Shown: piece by piece, positions 26,699-34,503 of the stretch
How positions within the stretch are numbered: the first letter of the stretch is position 1
Layout of the letters: every line of letters starts with the position of its first letter
Assembly: GCA_002337055.1 (NCBI GenBank)
Contig: DDFG01000004.1
Coordinates: forward strand, 562,382-626,381
Reading direction: 5' to 3'
Origin: Betaproteobacteria bacterium UBA1934
GTDB taxonomy: Bacteria; Pseudomonadota; Gammaproteobacteria; Burkholderiales; Rhodocyclaceae
Length of the DNA stretch: 64,000 bases
Notes under the pieces: model-generated
The model's database searches: none
What the model saw: the letters and a program-made list of their open reading frames with translations, nothing else
What the model was told of the DNA's origin: nothing
Position numbers and translations under genes: made by a program

Positions 26699-27082
26699 AT
26701 GCAAAGAACGATGCTCAAGTCCAAGCTGCATCGCGTCACGACCACGCATTCGGAGCTGCATTACGAAGGCTCGTGCGCTATCGACGAAGATTTGCTGGAG
26801 GCGGCCAACATCCGTGAGAACGAGCAGATCGATATCTGGAACGTCAACAACGGTGAACGCTTCACGACCTATGCGATTCGCGCCGAACGCGGCTCGGGGG
26901 TTATTTCGGTGAATGGCTCGGCCGCGCGCCGTGCCGCACCGGGCGACATTCTGATCATTGCCACGTTCGCCATCTATAACGAAATCGAATTGGCCAAGCA
27001 CGAGCCTGATCTGATTTACGTCGACTCGCAAAACCGTATCGTGCGGCGCGGCAATCGCGTACCGACGCAAGCGGCGGCCTGA
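26699..27082 (+). CDS. panD: Aspartate 1-decarboxylase proenzyme
   Basis: 127 residues starting MQRTMLKSKLHRVTTTHSEL. The self-cleavage site is Gly24-Ser25 in HYEGSCAID; Ser25 becomes the pyruvoyl cofactor. The conserved YAIRAERGSGVISVNGSAARRA, with Tyr and Arg of the active site, is present. It supplies beta-alanine to PanC. It has its own promoter and a strong terminator. Confidence 0.96.
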   Translation: MQRTMLKSKLHRVTTTHSELHYEGSCAIDEDLLEAANIRENEQIDIWNVNNGERFTTYAIRAERGSGVISVNGSAARRAAPGDILIIATFAIYNEIELAKHEPDLIYVDSQNRIVRRGNRVPTQAAA

Positions 27083-27106
27083 CTGGCGATCTTCTTTGCC
27101 CAAAAG

Positions 27107-27133
27107 AAAAAGGCCCGGAATCCGGGCCTTTTT
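27107..27133. terminator. Bidirectional terminator between panD and the cold-shock gene
   Basis: Stem AAAAAGGCCCGG / CCGGGCCTTTTT (12 bp, perfect) with loop AAT. The A and T tracts make it work for panD on the plus strand and for the cold-shock gene on the minus strand. Confidence 0.92.
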
Positions 27134-27153
27134 CGTTTCCGCTCGAAGCGAAA

Positions 27154-27357
27154 TCAGGCGCGCTGAATGTTCGACGCTTGCTTGCCTTTCGGGCCTTGCA
27201 CCACGTCAAAGGAAACCTTTTCGCCTTCCTTCAGGGTCTTGAAGCCATTCATGGTGATCGCGGAGAAATGCGCGAAGAGATCTTCGCTGCCATCATCCGG
27301 CGTGATAAAGCCAAAACCCTTGGAATCATTGAACCACTTGACGGTACCAGTTGCCAT
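27154..27357 (-). CDS. Cold-shock protein, CspA family
   Basis: 67 residues: MATGTVKWFNDSKGFGFITP and then DDGSEDLFAHFSAI contain both RNA-binding motifs (KGFGFI, DLFAHF). A single OB-fold RNA chaperone. The ribosome site TAGGAAAG is 8 nt from the ATG. A promoter candidate at 27506-27478 implies a leader of about 110 nt, reminiscent of the regulated long leaders of cspA-type genes. Which Csp paralogue it is cannot be told. Confidence 0.95.
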   Translation of the reverse strand: MATGTVKWFNDSKGFGFITPDDGSEDLFAHFSAITMNGFKTLKEGEKVSFDVVQGPKGKQASNIQRA

Positions 27358-27477
27358 GTTTGCTACTTTCCTACACAAAAAAAACTAAATGATACGGGTC
27401 GCCCCGATCCCCTGTTTGTTCAGCGCCCCCCTGTGCATGCCGCACGTGTGGTTCTTTCTGATTTCAAACATTTTCGC

Positions 27478-27506
27478 TTTCTACGCCGATTGACCACCTG
27501 CGTCAA
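27478..27506 (-). promoter_or_regulatory. Predicted promoter of the cold-shock gene with long 5' leader
   Basis: On the minus strand TTGACG (27506-27501) and TAGAAA (27483-27478) are 17 bp apart. Initiation near 27471 gives a leader of about 114 nt before the ATG at 27357. The 280-bp gap to clpS holds nothing else I can support apart from a weak -10 at the clpS end. Confidence 0.5.
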
Positions 27507-27637
27507 CACAAATTGCAGACGCCATGCGGGTTTCCAGCCATGCCATGTGGTTTTGACGCAAGAATCGCCCAAAAACTCGGTGCAGACCTATTTTACGGGT
27601 CTCTTTTTTCGGTACGGCAAAGGGTTAAAATCAGGGT

Positions 27638-27946
27638 ATGCCGACGCGAACCCAAGACAACGAAATACTTGAAGCAGTACGCACCCGCGTGAAGCCGCCG
27701 CGCATGTATTTGGTCGTATTGCTGAATGACGATTTCACGCCAATGGATTTCGTCATTGCGGTGTTACAACGTTTTTTTGCAATGGACCTGGAACAGGCGA
27801 CGAGAATCATGCTCAAAGTTCACAACGAAGGTCGTGGCATCTGCGGCGTATTTCCACGTGACATCGCAGCAACCAAGGTCGAACAGGTGAGCAACTTCGC
27901 CCGCCAGCATCAACATCCGCTGGCGTGCGTCATGGAGGAAAACTGA
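27638..27946 (+). CDS. clpS: ATP-dependent Clp protease adaptor ClpS
   Basis: 102 residues. PPRMYLVVLLNDDFTPMDFVI carries the N-degron pocket residues (NDD-x-TPMxFV), followed by ATRIMLKVHNEGRGICGVF with the His of the ClpS core. ClpS delivers N-end-rule substrates to ClpAP. The TGA overlaps the clpA ATG. A TAAAAT hexamer (27626-27631) ends 6 nt before the ATG; see the leaderless-transcript finding. Confidence 0.96.
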   Translation: MPTRTQDNEILEAVRTRVKPPRMYLVVLLNDDFTPMDFVIAVLQRFFAMDLEQATRIMLKVHNEGRGICGVFPRDIAATKVEQVSNFARQHQHPLACVMEEN

Positions 27947-30204
27947 TGATTGCCCAGGAACTGGAAGTCAGCTTGCACATGGCCTTTGTCGAGGCGCGCC
28001 AGAAACGGCACGAGTTCATCACGGTCGAACACCTGCTGCTGGCCCTGATCGACAACCCCTCCGCCGCCGACGCCCTGCGCGCCTGCGGCGCCAAGCTGGA
28101 TGCGCTCCGCAAGGAATTGCTCCAGTTCATCAATGGCAACACGCCCTCAGTCTCCGGCGACGGCGAGATCGACACGCAGCCGACACTGGGCTTTCAGCGC
28201 GTGATCCAGCGCGCCATCCTGCATGTGCAATCCGCCGGCAAGAAAGAAGTGAACGGTGCGAATGTGCTGGTCGCCATTTACGGCGAAAAGGATTCACACG
28301 CGGTCTACTATTTGCAAAAAATGGGGGTCACGCGGCTGGATGTCGTCAATTACATTTCGCACGGCGTCAGCAAGGTGCCACCGGCCAAAACGCCGGCGGA
28401 GGGCGAATCCGAAACTGAACACGCCGAAAAGGAACAGGTTGGCCCGCTTGAGCAATACACCATCAACCTCAATGCCCTGGCACTGCAAAACAAGATCGAT
28501 CCCCTGATTGGACGCGACAAGGAGTTGGAACGGGTCGTCCAGATCCTGTGCCGGCGGCGCAAGAATAACCCCTTGCTGGTCGGCGAGGCGGGCGTCGGCA
28601 AGACGGCTATCGCTGAGGGTCTGGCGCGCCGCCTGGTCGCCGGCGAAGTGCCAGAAGTGCTGGCAAAATGCAATGTTTACGCGCTGGACATGGGCTCGTT
28701 GCTCGCCGGCACCAAGTATCGCGGCGACTTCGAGCAGCGTCTCAAGGGTGTTCTCAAGCAGTTGCGCGAAAACCCAGACGCCATTCTGTTCATCGACGAA
28801 ATTCATACGCTGATCGGCGCGGGTGCCGCCTCGGGCGGCACGCTCGATGCCTCCAATCTGTTGAAGCCAGCGCTGTCGTCCGGGCAACTGAAATGCATTG
28901 GCGCCACCACGTACACCGAATTTCGCGGCATTTTCGAGAAAGATAGCGCCCTTTCGCGGCGCTTTCAGAAGGTCGATGTCAACGAACCGACCATCCCTGA
29001 AACCATCGAAATTCTGAAAGGCCTCAAGGCCCGTTTCGAGTCGCACCACGGCATCAAGTATTCCGCCACGGCGCTGACTTCGGCGGTGGAGCTCTCGGCG
29101 CGCTACATTACCGACCGCCATTTGCCGGACAAGGCGATCGACGTGATTGATGAAGCTGGCGCCGCCCAGCGCATTCTGCCGCGTTCCAAGCAAAAGAAAG
29201 TGATCGGCAAACAGGATATCGAGGAGATCGTCGCCAAAATCGCCCGTGTGCCTTCCAACCACGTCAACACGGATGACCGCAGTGCCCTGAGGAATCTCGA
29301 CCGCGACCTCAAGGCGGTGGTCTTCGGGCAGGACAAAGCAATTGACGCCCTCGCCCAGGCCATCAAGATGGCACGCTCGGGCTTGGGGCACCCCGACAAG
29401 CCGATCGGCTCCTTCCTCTTCTCCGGCCCGACTGGCGTCGGCAAGACCGAGGTGGCTAAACAACTCGCCTATTGCCTTGGCGTTGAACTGCTGCGCTTCG
29501 ACATGTCGGAATACATGGAGCGCCATGCCGTTTCCCGCCTGATCGGTGCTCCGCCCGGTTATGTCGGCTACGACCAGGGCGGCCAACTGACCGAGGCCAT
29601 CACCAAAAAGCCGTACAGCGTGCTGCTGCTCGACGAAATCGAGAAGGCACATCCGGATATTTTCAATATCCTGCTTCAGGTGATGGATCATGGCACATTG
29701 ACCGATAACAATGGCCGGCGCGCCGACTTCAAGAACGTCATTATCATTATGACGACCAACGCCGGTGCCGCCGACCTGCAAAAAACCAGCATGGGTTTCA
29801 CTGCGAACGCGGCGGCCGGCGACGAGATGGGGGAAATTCGGCGATTGTTTACACCGGAATTCCGCAACCGGCTCGATGCCACCATCTCGTTTGGTGCGCT
29901 CGACCACGAGGTTATTCTGCGGGTGGTCGACAAATTCCTGATGCAGCTCGAAACGCAATTGCACGAGAAGAAGGTGGATGCCCACTTCACTGAACCGCTC
30001 AAGGACATGCTCGCCAAGAAGGGGTTCGACCCGCTGATGGGCGCCCGTCCGATGGCGCGGCTGATCCAGGACACCATCCGCTCGGCGCTGGCCGACGAGT
30101 TGTTGTTCGGCCGACTGGTCAGCGGTGGTCACGTCACCGTCGATCTCGACGCCAGTGGCAAGGTCTGCCTGCTGTTCAGCGAGGAGCCCGTCGAGGCGCT
30201 CTGA
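27946..30204 (+). CDS. clpA: ATP-dependent Clp protease ATP-binding subunit ClpA
   Basis: 752 residues. An N-domain begins MIAQELEVSLHMAFVEAR and is followed by two AAA+ modules: Walker A GEAGVGKTAIAEGLA with FIDEIHTLIGAG, and GPTGVGKTEVAKQLAY with VLLLDEIEKAHPDIFN. No ClpB-type middle coiled coil is present, which fits ClpA. It unfolds substrates for ClpP. The start at 27946 overlaps the clpS stop (TGATG), so the adaptor and unfoldase are made together. Confidence 0.96.
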   Translation: MIAQELEVSLHMAFVEARQKRHEFITVEHLLLALIDNPSAADALRACGAKLDALRKELLQFINGNTPSVSGDGEIDTQPTLGFQRVIQRAILHVQSAGKKEVNGANVLVAIYGEKDSHAVYYLQKMGVTRLDVVNYISHGVSKVPPAKTPAEGESETEHAEKEQVGPLEQYTINLNALALQNKIDPLIGRDKELERVVQILCRRRKNNPLLVGEAGVGKTAIAEGLARRLVAGEVPEVLAKCNVYALDMGSLLAGTKYRGDFEQRLKGVLKQLRENPDAILFIDEIHTLIGAGAASGGTLDASNLLKPALSSGQLKCIGATTYTEFRGIFEKDSALSRRFQKVDVNEPTIPETIEILKGLKARFESHHGIKYSATALTSAVELSARYITDRHLPDKAIDVIDEAGAAQRILPRSKQKKVIGKQDIEEIVAKIARVPSNHVNTDDRSALRNLDRDLKAVVFGQDKAIDALAQAIKMARSGLGHPDKPIGSFLFSGPTGVGKTEVAKQLAYCLGVELLRFDMSEYMERHAVSRLIGAPPGYVGYDQGGQLTEAITKKPYSVLLLDEIEKAHPDIFNILLQVMDHGTLTDNNGRRADFKNVIIIMTTNAGAADLQKTSMGFTANAAAGDEMGEIRRLFTPEFRNRLDATISFGALDHEVILRVVDKFLMQLETQLHEKKVDAHFTEPLKDMLAKKGFDPLMGARPMARLIQDTIRSALADELLFGRLVSGGHVTVDLDASGKVCLLFSEEPVEAL

Positions 30205-30220
30205 CGTTTCTCCACCCCAG

Positions 30221-30247
30221 GGCCGTGCCCGCCCGGCACGGCCTTTT
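30221..30247 (+). terminator. Terminator after clpA
   Basis: Perfect 9-bp stem GGCCGTGCC / GGCACGGCC with a 5-nt loop followed by TTTT only, so possibly leaky. rraA starts 18 nt later. Confidence 0.7.
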
Positions 30248-30264
30248 CACGCCAGATACCGACC

Positions 30265-30771
30265 ATGACCTTCACGACCCCCGATCTCTGCGACGCACAC
30301 GAAGACGCCATTGGCACTACGCTTCAGGTCGTCACACCTCTCTTTCGCACCTATGGCGGTCGCACGAGTTATTGCGGCCAGATCGTCACTCTGAAAGTGT
30401 TTGAGGACAACTCCCTCGTCCGCACCGTGCTGGGAGAACCTGGCCAAGGCAAGGCACTGGTGGTGGATGGCGGCGGCTCTTTACGTTGCGCCCTGCTCGG
30501 CGATCAACTGGCGGTCCTCGCCGCAAAAAACGGGTGGGAAGGTGTTCTGGTGTATGGATGCATTCGCGATTCCGTCGAGATCGGCGCGACCGATCTTGGC
30601 GTCCACGCACTCGCCACGCATCCACAAAAGAGCGTCAAGCGCGGCGTCGGCGAGCGCGATCTGACCGTCACCTTCGCGGGTGTGCGCTTTCAGCCCGGGC
30701 ACTGGCTCTATGCCGACCCAGATGGCATTCTGCTGAGCCAACACCCGCTCGTTGACGCGCCTTCCGCCTGA
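30265..30771 (+). CDS. rraA: RraA-family protein (RNase E regulator or class II aldolase-like)
   Basis: 168 residues: TPDLCDAHEDAIGTTLQVVTP, FRTYGGRTSYCGQIVTLKVFEDNSLVR, VVDGGGSLRCALLGD and CIRDSVEIGATDLGVHALATHP follow the RraA fold end to end. It contains the pattern GD-x20-RD-x2-E that marks members with metal-dependent aldolase or oxaloacetate decarboxylase chemistry, so the annotation as a pure RNase E inhibitor is uncertain. It lies between clpA and aceA. The symbol follows family usage. Confidence 0.82.
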   Translation: MTFTTPDLCDAHEDAIGTTLQVVTPLFRTYGGRTSYCGQIVTLKVFEDNSLVRTVLGEPGQGKALVVDGGGSLRCALLGDQLAVLAAKNGWEGVLVYGCIRDSVEIGATDLGVHALATHPQKSVKRGVGERDLTVTFAGVRFQPGHWLYADPDGILLSQHPLVDAPSA

Positions 30772-30874
30772 GCTCGGGCGACGCATCAACGGCTGCGCCC
30801 CGCCTGCCTTTCCCATCGATGTACAAAACAGCTTATTGAGCCTGATTTTCGAGTGCGAAATTTTTTATCTTATG

Positions 30875-30886
30875 TCTTATATAAGA
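30875..30886. promoter_or_regulatory. Palindromic operator candidate of aceA
   Basis: TCTTATATAAGA is a perfect 12-bp palindrome abutting the predicted -35 (2 bp gap); its centre lies at about -43. A partial copy ATCTTAT (30867-30873) precedes it. Related sequence recurs twice before aceB. The position suits either an activator touching RNA polymerase or a repressor. The regulator is unknown. Confidence 0.6.
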
Positions 30887-30888
30887 TA

Positions 30889-30917
30889 TTGCACTTGCCG
30901 AAAATCATCTCTATACT
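30889..30917 (+). promoter_or_regulatory. Predicted aceA promoter
   Basis: TTGCAC (30889-30894) and TATACT (30912-30917) with a 17-bp spacer; start expected near 30924, giving a leader of about 62 nt before the aceA ATG. Confidence 0.6.
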
Positions 30918-30985
30918 GCTTCTCCATGGACGCTCGCAAACAGCGCCGACACCCCCAAACCCCAACAACTTCTGAGAGGTGAAAC

Positions 30986-32296
30986 ATGGCAACTCGTGAA
31001 CAGCAGATCGCTGCACTGGAAAAGGACTGGGCGGAGAATCCCCGCTGGAAGCTCGTCAAGCGCGGTTACTCCGCAGCTGATGTCGTCCGTCTGCGCGGCT
31101 CTCTGCAGCCGGAATACACCCTGGCCCAACGTGGCGCCAAGGTTCTCTGGGAAAAGGTCAACGGCGGCGCCAAGAAGGGCTACGTGAACGCTTTCGGCGC
31201 GATCACCGCCGGTCAAGCCATGCAGCAGGCCAAGGCTGGCCTGGAAGCCGTGTATCTGTCCGGCTGGCAAGTCGCTGCCGACGGCAACACCTCCGAAACC
31301 ATGTACCCGGACCAGTCGCTGTACGCCTACGACTCCGTCCCGACCATGGTTCGCCGCATCAACAACACCTTCAAGCGCGCTGACGAAATCCAGTGGTCCC
31401 GCGGCATCAACCCCGGCGACCAAGGCTTCATCGACTACTTCCTGCCCATCGTGGCGGACGCTGAAGCCGGTTTCGGCGGCGTGCTGAACGCATTCGAACT
31501 GATGAAGAATATGATCGCGGCCGGCGCTGCGGGAGTTCACTTCGAAGACCAGCTGGCTGCTGCCAAGAAGTGTGGCCACATGGGTGGCAAGGTGCTCGTG
31601 CCAACCCGCGAAGCCATCGAGAAGCTGATCTCCGCTCGTTTCGCTGCCGACGTCATGGGCGTGCCGACCCTGATCCTGGCCCGTACCGATGCCGAAGCCG
31701 CCAACCTGATCACCTCCGACTACGACGCCAACGACAAGCCGTTCCTCACCGGCGAGCGTACCCAGGAAGGCTTCTTCCGCGTCAAGAACGGTCTGGAGCA
31801 ATCCATCTCCCGTGGCGTCGCCTACGCGCCCTACGCCGACCTGGTGTGGTGCGAAACCGGCGTGCCCGATATCGGCTTCGCCCGCGAATTCGCTCAGGCT
31901 GTTCAAGCCGCCTGCCCGGGCAAACTACTGTCTTACAATTGCTCGCCGTCCTTTAACTGGAAGAAGAACCTCTCCGACTCCCAGATCGCTTCCTTCCAGG
32001 AAGAACTGTCGGCCCTCGGCTACAAGTATCAGTTCATCACCCTGGCCGGTATCCACATCAACTGGTACAACACCTTCCAGTTCGCCCAGGCTTACGCCGG
32101 CGGCGAAGGCATGAAGCACTACGTCGAAATGGTGCAGGAGCCGGAATTCGCCGCACGCGAACAGGGCTACACCTTCGTCTCTCACCAGCAGGAAGTCGGC
32201 ACCGGTTACTTCGATGAAGTCACCACCGTGATCCAGGGCGGCTCTTCCTCCGTGAAGGCCTTGGCCGGTTCCACCGAAGAAGAACAGTTCCACTGA
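30986..32296 (+). CDS. aceA: Isocitrate lyase
   Basis: 436 residues, the usual bacterial length. The signature KKCGHMGGK (residues 194-202, catalytic Cys196) is present, along with NVFELMKxMI-type core, LIARTDAEAA, SYNCSPSFNW and FITLAGIHINWYNTF. It splits isocitrate into glyoxylate and succinate. GAGAGG precedes the ATG. It is separated from aceB by about 5 kb of unrelated genes but shares promoter elements with it. A terminator follows at 32406. Confidence 0.97.
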   Translation: MATREQQIAALEKDWAENPRWKLVKRGYSAADVVRLRGSLQPEYTLAQRGAKVLWEKVNGGAKKGYVNAFGAITAGQAMQQAKAGLEAVYLSGWQVAADGNTSETMYPDQSLYAYDSVPTMVRRINNTFKRADEIQWSRGINPGDQGFIDYFLPIVADAEAGFGGVLNAFELMKNMIAAGAAGVHFEDQLAAAKKCGHMGGKVLVPTREAIEKLISARFAADVMGVPTLILARTDAEAANLITSDYDANDKPFLTGERTQEGFFRVKNGLEQSISRGVAYAPYADLVWCETGVPDIGFAREFAQAVQAACPGKLLSYNCSPSFNWKKNLSDSQIASFQEELSALGYKYQFITLAGIHINWYNTFQFAQAYAGGEGMKHYVEMVQEPEFAAREQGYTFVSHQQEVGTGYFDEVTTVIQGGSSSVKALAGSTEEEQFH

Positions 32297-32405
32297 TCGT
32301 ACCGCCTGCCCGCAGTGTGACTGCGGTAGGCGCCCCCCACCCCAGCAGGGCCCGACAGACTATCCGGGCAATTTTCCCCCTCTTGCTCATTTCAGGGCGA
32401 GTTCA

Positions 32406-32433
32406 GGCGACCTCCGCCGAGGTCGCCATTTTT
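32406..32433 (+). terminator. Terminator of aceA
   Basis: Stem GGCGACCTC / GAGGTCGCC (9 bp, perfect), loop CGCC, followed by ATTTTTC. It lies 110 nt after the aceA stop. Confidence 0.85.
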
Positions 32434-32552
32434 CATTCCAATACCAACTTTCTTTCGTTGTGAAGGCACAACGGGCGTCACCTCCCACAAAATTTATGCA
32501 TTACGGCATAGAACCATTTCAGGCTATTTTCAGTCACAATGTTCGCAACGGG

Positions 32553-32580
32553 GAAAGCAGACATAACCATTCCCCGATAT
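32553..32580 (+). promoter_or_regulatory. Sigma-28-like promoter of the chemoreceptor gene
   Basis: GAAAGCAG (32553-32560), then CCCCGATAT (32572-32580), resembles the flagellar TAAA - N15 - GCCGATAA consensus with spacing off by about one base. Fits a chemotaxis gene; imperfect match. Confidence 0.35.
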
Positions 32581-32626
32581 AGAACGGCAACACCGTCAAA
32601 ACATTCGCCAAGGGAAGGGGATAGAC

Positions 32627-34237
32627 ATGCCCATCAAACAGCGTTTGATCGCGCTCATCGTATCGGCCGTTGTAGCATTGGTTGCACTGACCGGCATCAG
32701 CCTGATGCAGATGAACAAGGTCTACGATGCCGCCAATTTCGGCAACGAAAACGTTGTGCCCAGCATCCTCGCGTTGCATGAGGCGAATATCAATTTTTAT
32801 CGCGTTCGGGTGCGTGTGTATCGTTTACTCGAATTGATTGATAACAAACCGCAGTTTCAGACTGCCGAACAACAGATCAACGAAGGGCGCGATCAGGTGG
32901 ACAAAGCGCTCAAGGCCTACGAACCTCTGGTCACCAATGACGAGGATCGCCGATTGCTCGAAAGCATCCGCGCCGTCACGGCGGAATACCGGGTGTTCAT
33001 AGACCGCCTGATCGCAACCGCCAAGGAAGGCCGCAAGGAAGCCGCTCAAGCCATGCTGCCGGATGCGGTCAAAATTGCTCAGAAGGTCTCCGAAGCCTAC
33101 TCGGCACACATGAAATTCAACGCCGATCTGGGCCTGAAAACCTCTGAAGAAGGCAAATCTGTCAAACAACAAGCCACTTACATTGCCTTTGGACTCACCG
33201 GACTGGCACTGCTGGCGCTGCTTGGCATCGGCTATTCCATTACCAGCCGGATTTCGCTGCGCGTCAGCCAGGCCGAGCAACTCGCCAACCAGATTGCTCA
33301 AGGCAATCTGGCTTCCGAATGCGTGGTTCACGGCGACGACGAGATTGCCCGCCTAGTGCGCTCGCTCGAAAAGATGCGTGTCGATCTCGCCAGAACGATC
33401 CATGACGTCGTCCAAATGGCCGATCAGGTTCAGAACAACTCCTCATCGCTTTCCGGCGCCGCCAACCAGGTGTCCGCCAGCAGCGAACATCAGTCCCAAT
33501 CGACCGCTTCGGCAGCAGCAGCCGTCGAACAGCTTACGGTCAGCATCGACCACGTCTCAAGCAGCGCTGTCGATGCCCGTGAGCGCGCTGCGGAAGCCGA
33601 AAACATGGCCGTCAGCGGCGGCCAGGACGTTCAATCCGCCTCCGATCAGGTCATCAATGTCGCCGATTGCGTTGATCGCACCGCGCAACAGATCCAGTCC
33701 CTGGCAACCCATATCCAGCAAATCGGCAACATCACCACGGTCATCCGCGAAGTTGCGGATCAAACCAATCTGCTGGCGCTCAACGCCGCCATCGAAGCTG
33801 CACGGGCGGGCGAACAAGGCCGAGGGTTCGCTGTCGTGGCCGACGAAGTCCGCAAGCTGGCGGAGCGGACTACTCATTCGGTGCAGGAAATTGCCTCGAT
33901 GATCTCGACCATTCAGTCCAACGTCGTCACGGCAGTCGACAGCATGCAGACCAGCCGCGAAATGACCAGCGGCGTGGTTACCAGCGCACAGCAGGCGAGC
34001 GGCTCCATGCAAGGCATCCGCGCCTCGACCGAAACCGTGCAAGGCGCCATTACGGGCATTTCCGAAGCGCTGCGTGAACAGCGCACCGCTTCCATCGAAC
34101 TCTCGCGCAATGTTGAAGCCATCGCCCGCATGTCTGAAGAAAACTCCAACGCCGCGGGTAGCGTCCTGAGTTCCGCACGAGCGCTGGAAAGCGTCTCGGC
34201 GCAAATGAAACAGGCTGTTTCGCGATTCCGATGCTGA
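32627..34237 (+). CDS. Methyl-accepting chemotaxis protein with 4HB-type periplasmic sensor
   Basis: 536 residues. Membrane helices at about 8-28 and 186-207 flank an all-helical periplasmic domain (NVVPSILALHEANINFYRVRVRVYRLLELI) of the 4HB_MCP type. A HAMP domain (VSQAEQLANQIAQGNL) precedes the signalling domain with tip VADQTNLLALNAAIEAARAGEQGRGFAVVADEVRKLAERT. AGGGAAGGGG ribosome region lies before the ATG. No pentapeptide tether for CheR is visible at the C-terminus (ends SRFRC). Ligand unknown. Confidence 0.93.
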   Translation: MPIKQRLIALIVSAVVALVALTGISLMQMNKVYDAANFGNENVVPSILALHEANINFYRVRVRVYRLLELIDNKPQFQTAEQQINEGRDQVDKALKAYEPLVTNDEDRRLLESIRAVTAEYRVFIDRLIATAKEGRKEAAQAMLPDAVKIAQKVSEAYSAHMKFNADLGLKTSEEGKSVKQQATYIAFGLTGLALLALLGIGYSITSRISLRVSQAEQLANQIAQGNLASECVVHGDDEIARLVRSLEKMRVDLARTIHDVVQMADQVQNNSSSLSGAANQVSASSEHQSQSTASAAAAVEQLTVSIDHVSSSAVDARERAAEAENMAVSGGQDVQSASDQVINVADCVDRTAQQIQSLATHIQQIGNITTVIREVADQTNLLALNAAIEAARAGEQGRGFAVVADEVRKLAERTTHSVQEIASMISTIQSNVVTAVDSMQTSREMTSGVVTSAQQASGSMQGIRASTETVQGAITGISEALREQRTASIELSRNVEAIARMSEENSNAAGSVLSSARALESVSAQMKQAVSRFRC

Positions 34238-34381
34238 GGTGAAAAGGGACTGACGGTTGCCCACGCAATCCACGTGAGGCACGCCCAGGTGCGTGCCCAA
34301 CTGGTCGGTTCTTGGAATGCGCGTGCGAAGGGTGCCTCCAGGGCGTTGCATAGCTGCACGCCCATGGCAAAAATGATTCTC

Positions 34382-34404
34382 AAGTGTCGAAAATATTTAC
34401 ACTT
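34382..34404. promoter_or_regulatory. Inverted repeat AAGTGT-N11-ACACTT, candidate enhancer-binding-protein site
   Basis: Perfect 6-bp arms (34382-34387 and 34399-34404), centred about 87 bp before the start predicted from the sigma-54 element. That distance is normal for activators of sigma-54 promoters. A PrsR-type regulator is the expected partner (inference). Confidence 0.5.
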
Positions 34405-34453
34405 TGTTTCATTTTTCTTGTGCATACGGGTTAAGCGATTGATCTATATAGTG

Positions 34454-34469
34454 TGGCATGCACATTGCT
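34454..34469 (+). promoter_or_regulatory. Sigma-54 (RpoN) promoter of the PEP-CTERM protease gene
   Basis: TGGCATG-CACA-TTGCT matches the consensus TGGCACG-N4-TTGCW with one mismatch; the invariant GG (34455-34456) and GC (34467-34468) are exactly 10 bp apart. Start expected near 34480, about 24 nt before the ATG. Known biology: many PEP-CTERM genes in betaproteobacteria are RpoN-dependent. Confidence 0.7.
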
Positions 34470-34503
34470 AATGAAAGATGGTCCAACTCCCCATGCAAAT
34501 ATC

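Larger units (their letters stand above)
32297..32626. other. 330-bp intergenic region between aceA and a chemoreceptor gene
   Basis: Holds an imperfect hairpin just after aceA (around CGCAG-TGTGA-CTGCG, 32313-32327), the clear terminator at 32406, a TATGC-ATTACG-GCATA inverted repeat (32495-32510) of unknown role, and a sigma-28-like promoter at 32553. No coding sequence seen. Confidence 0.6.

Noticed and set aside
28294..30132. 612-codon open frame antisense to clpA
   Set aside because: It mirrors clpA codon positions in GC-rich DNA, has no ribosome site and no recognisable protein pattern; clpA is certain.
34278..34297. GGCACGC-CCAGGT-GCGTGCC hairpin after the chemoreceptor gene
   Set aside because: A real 7-bp inverted repeat, but without a T run it cannot be called a terminator.
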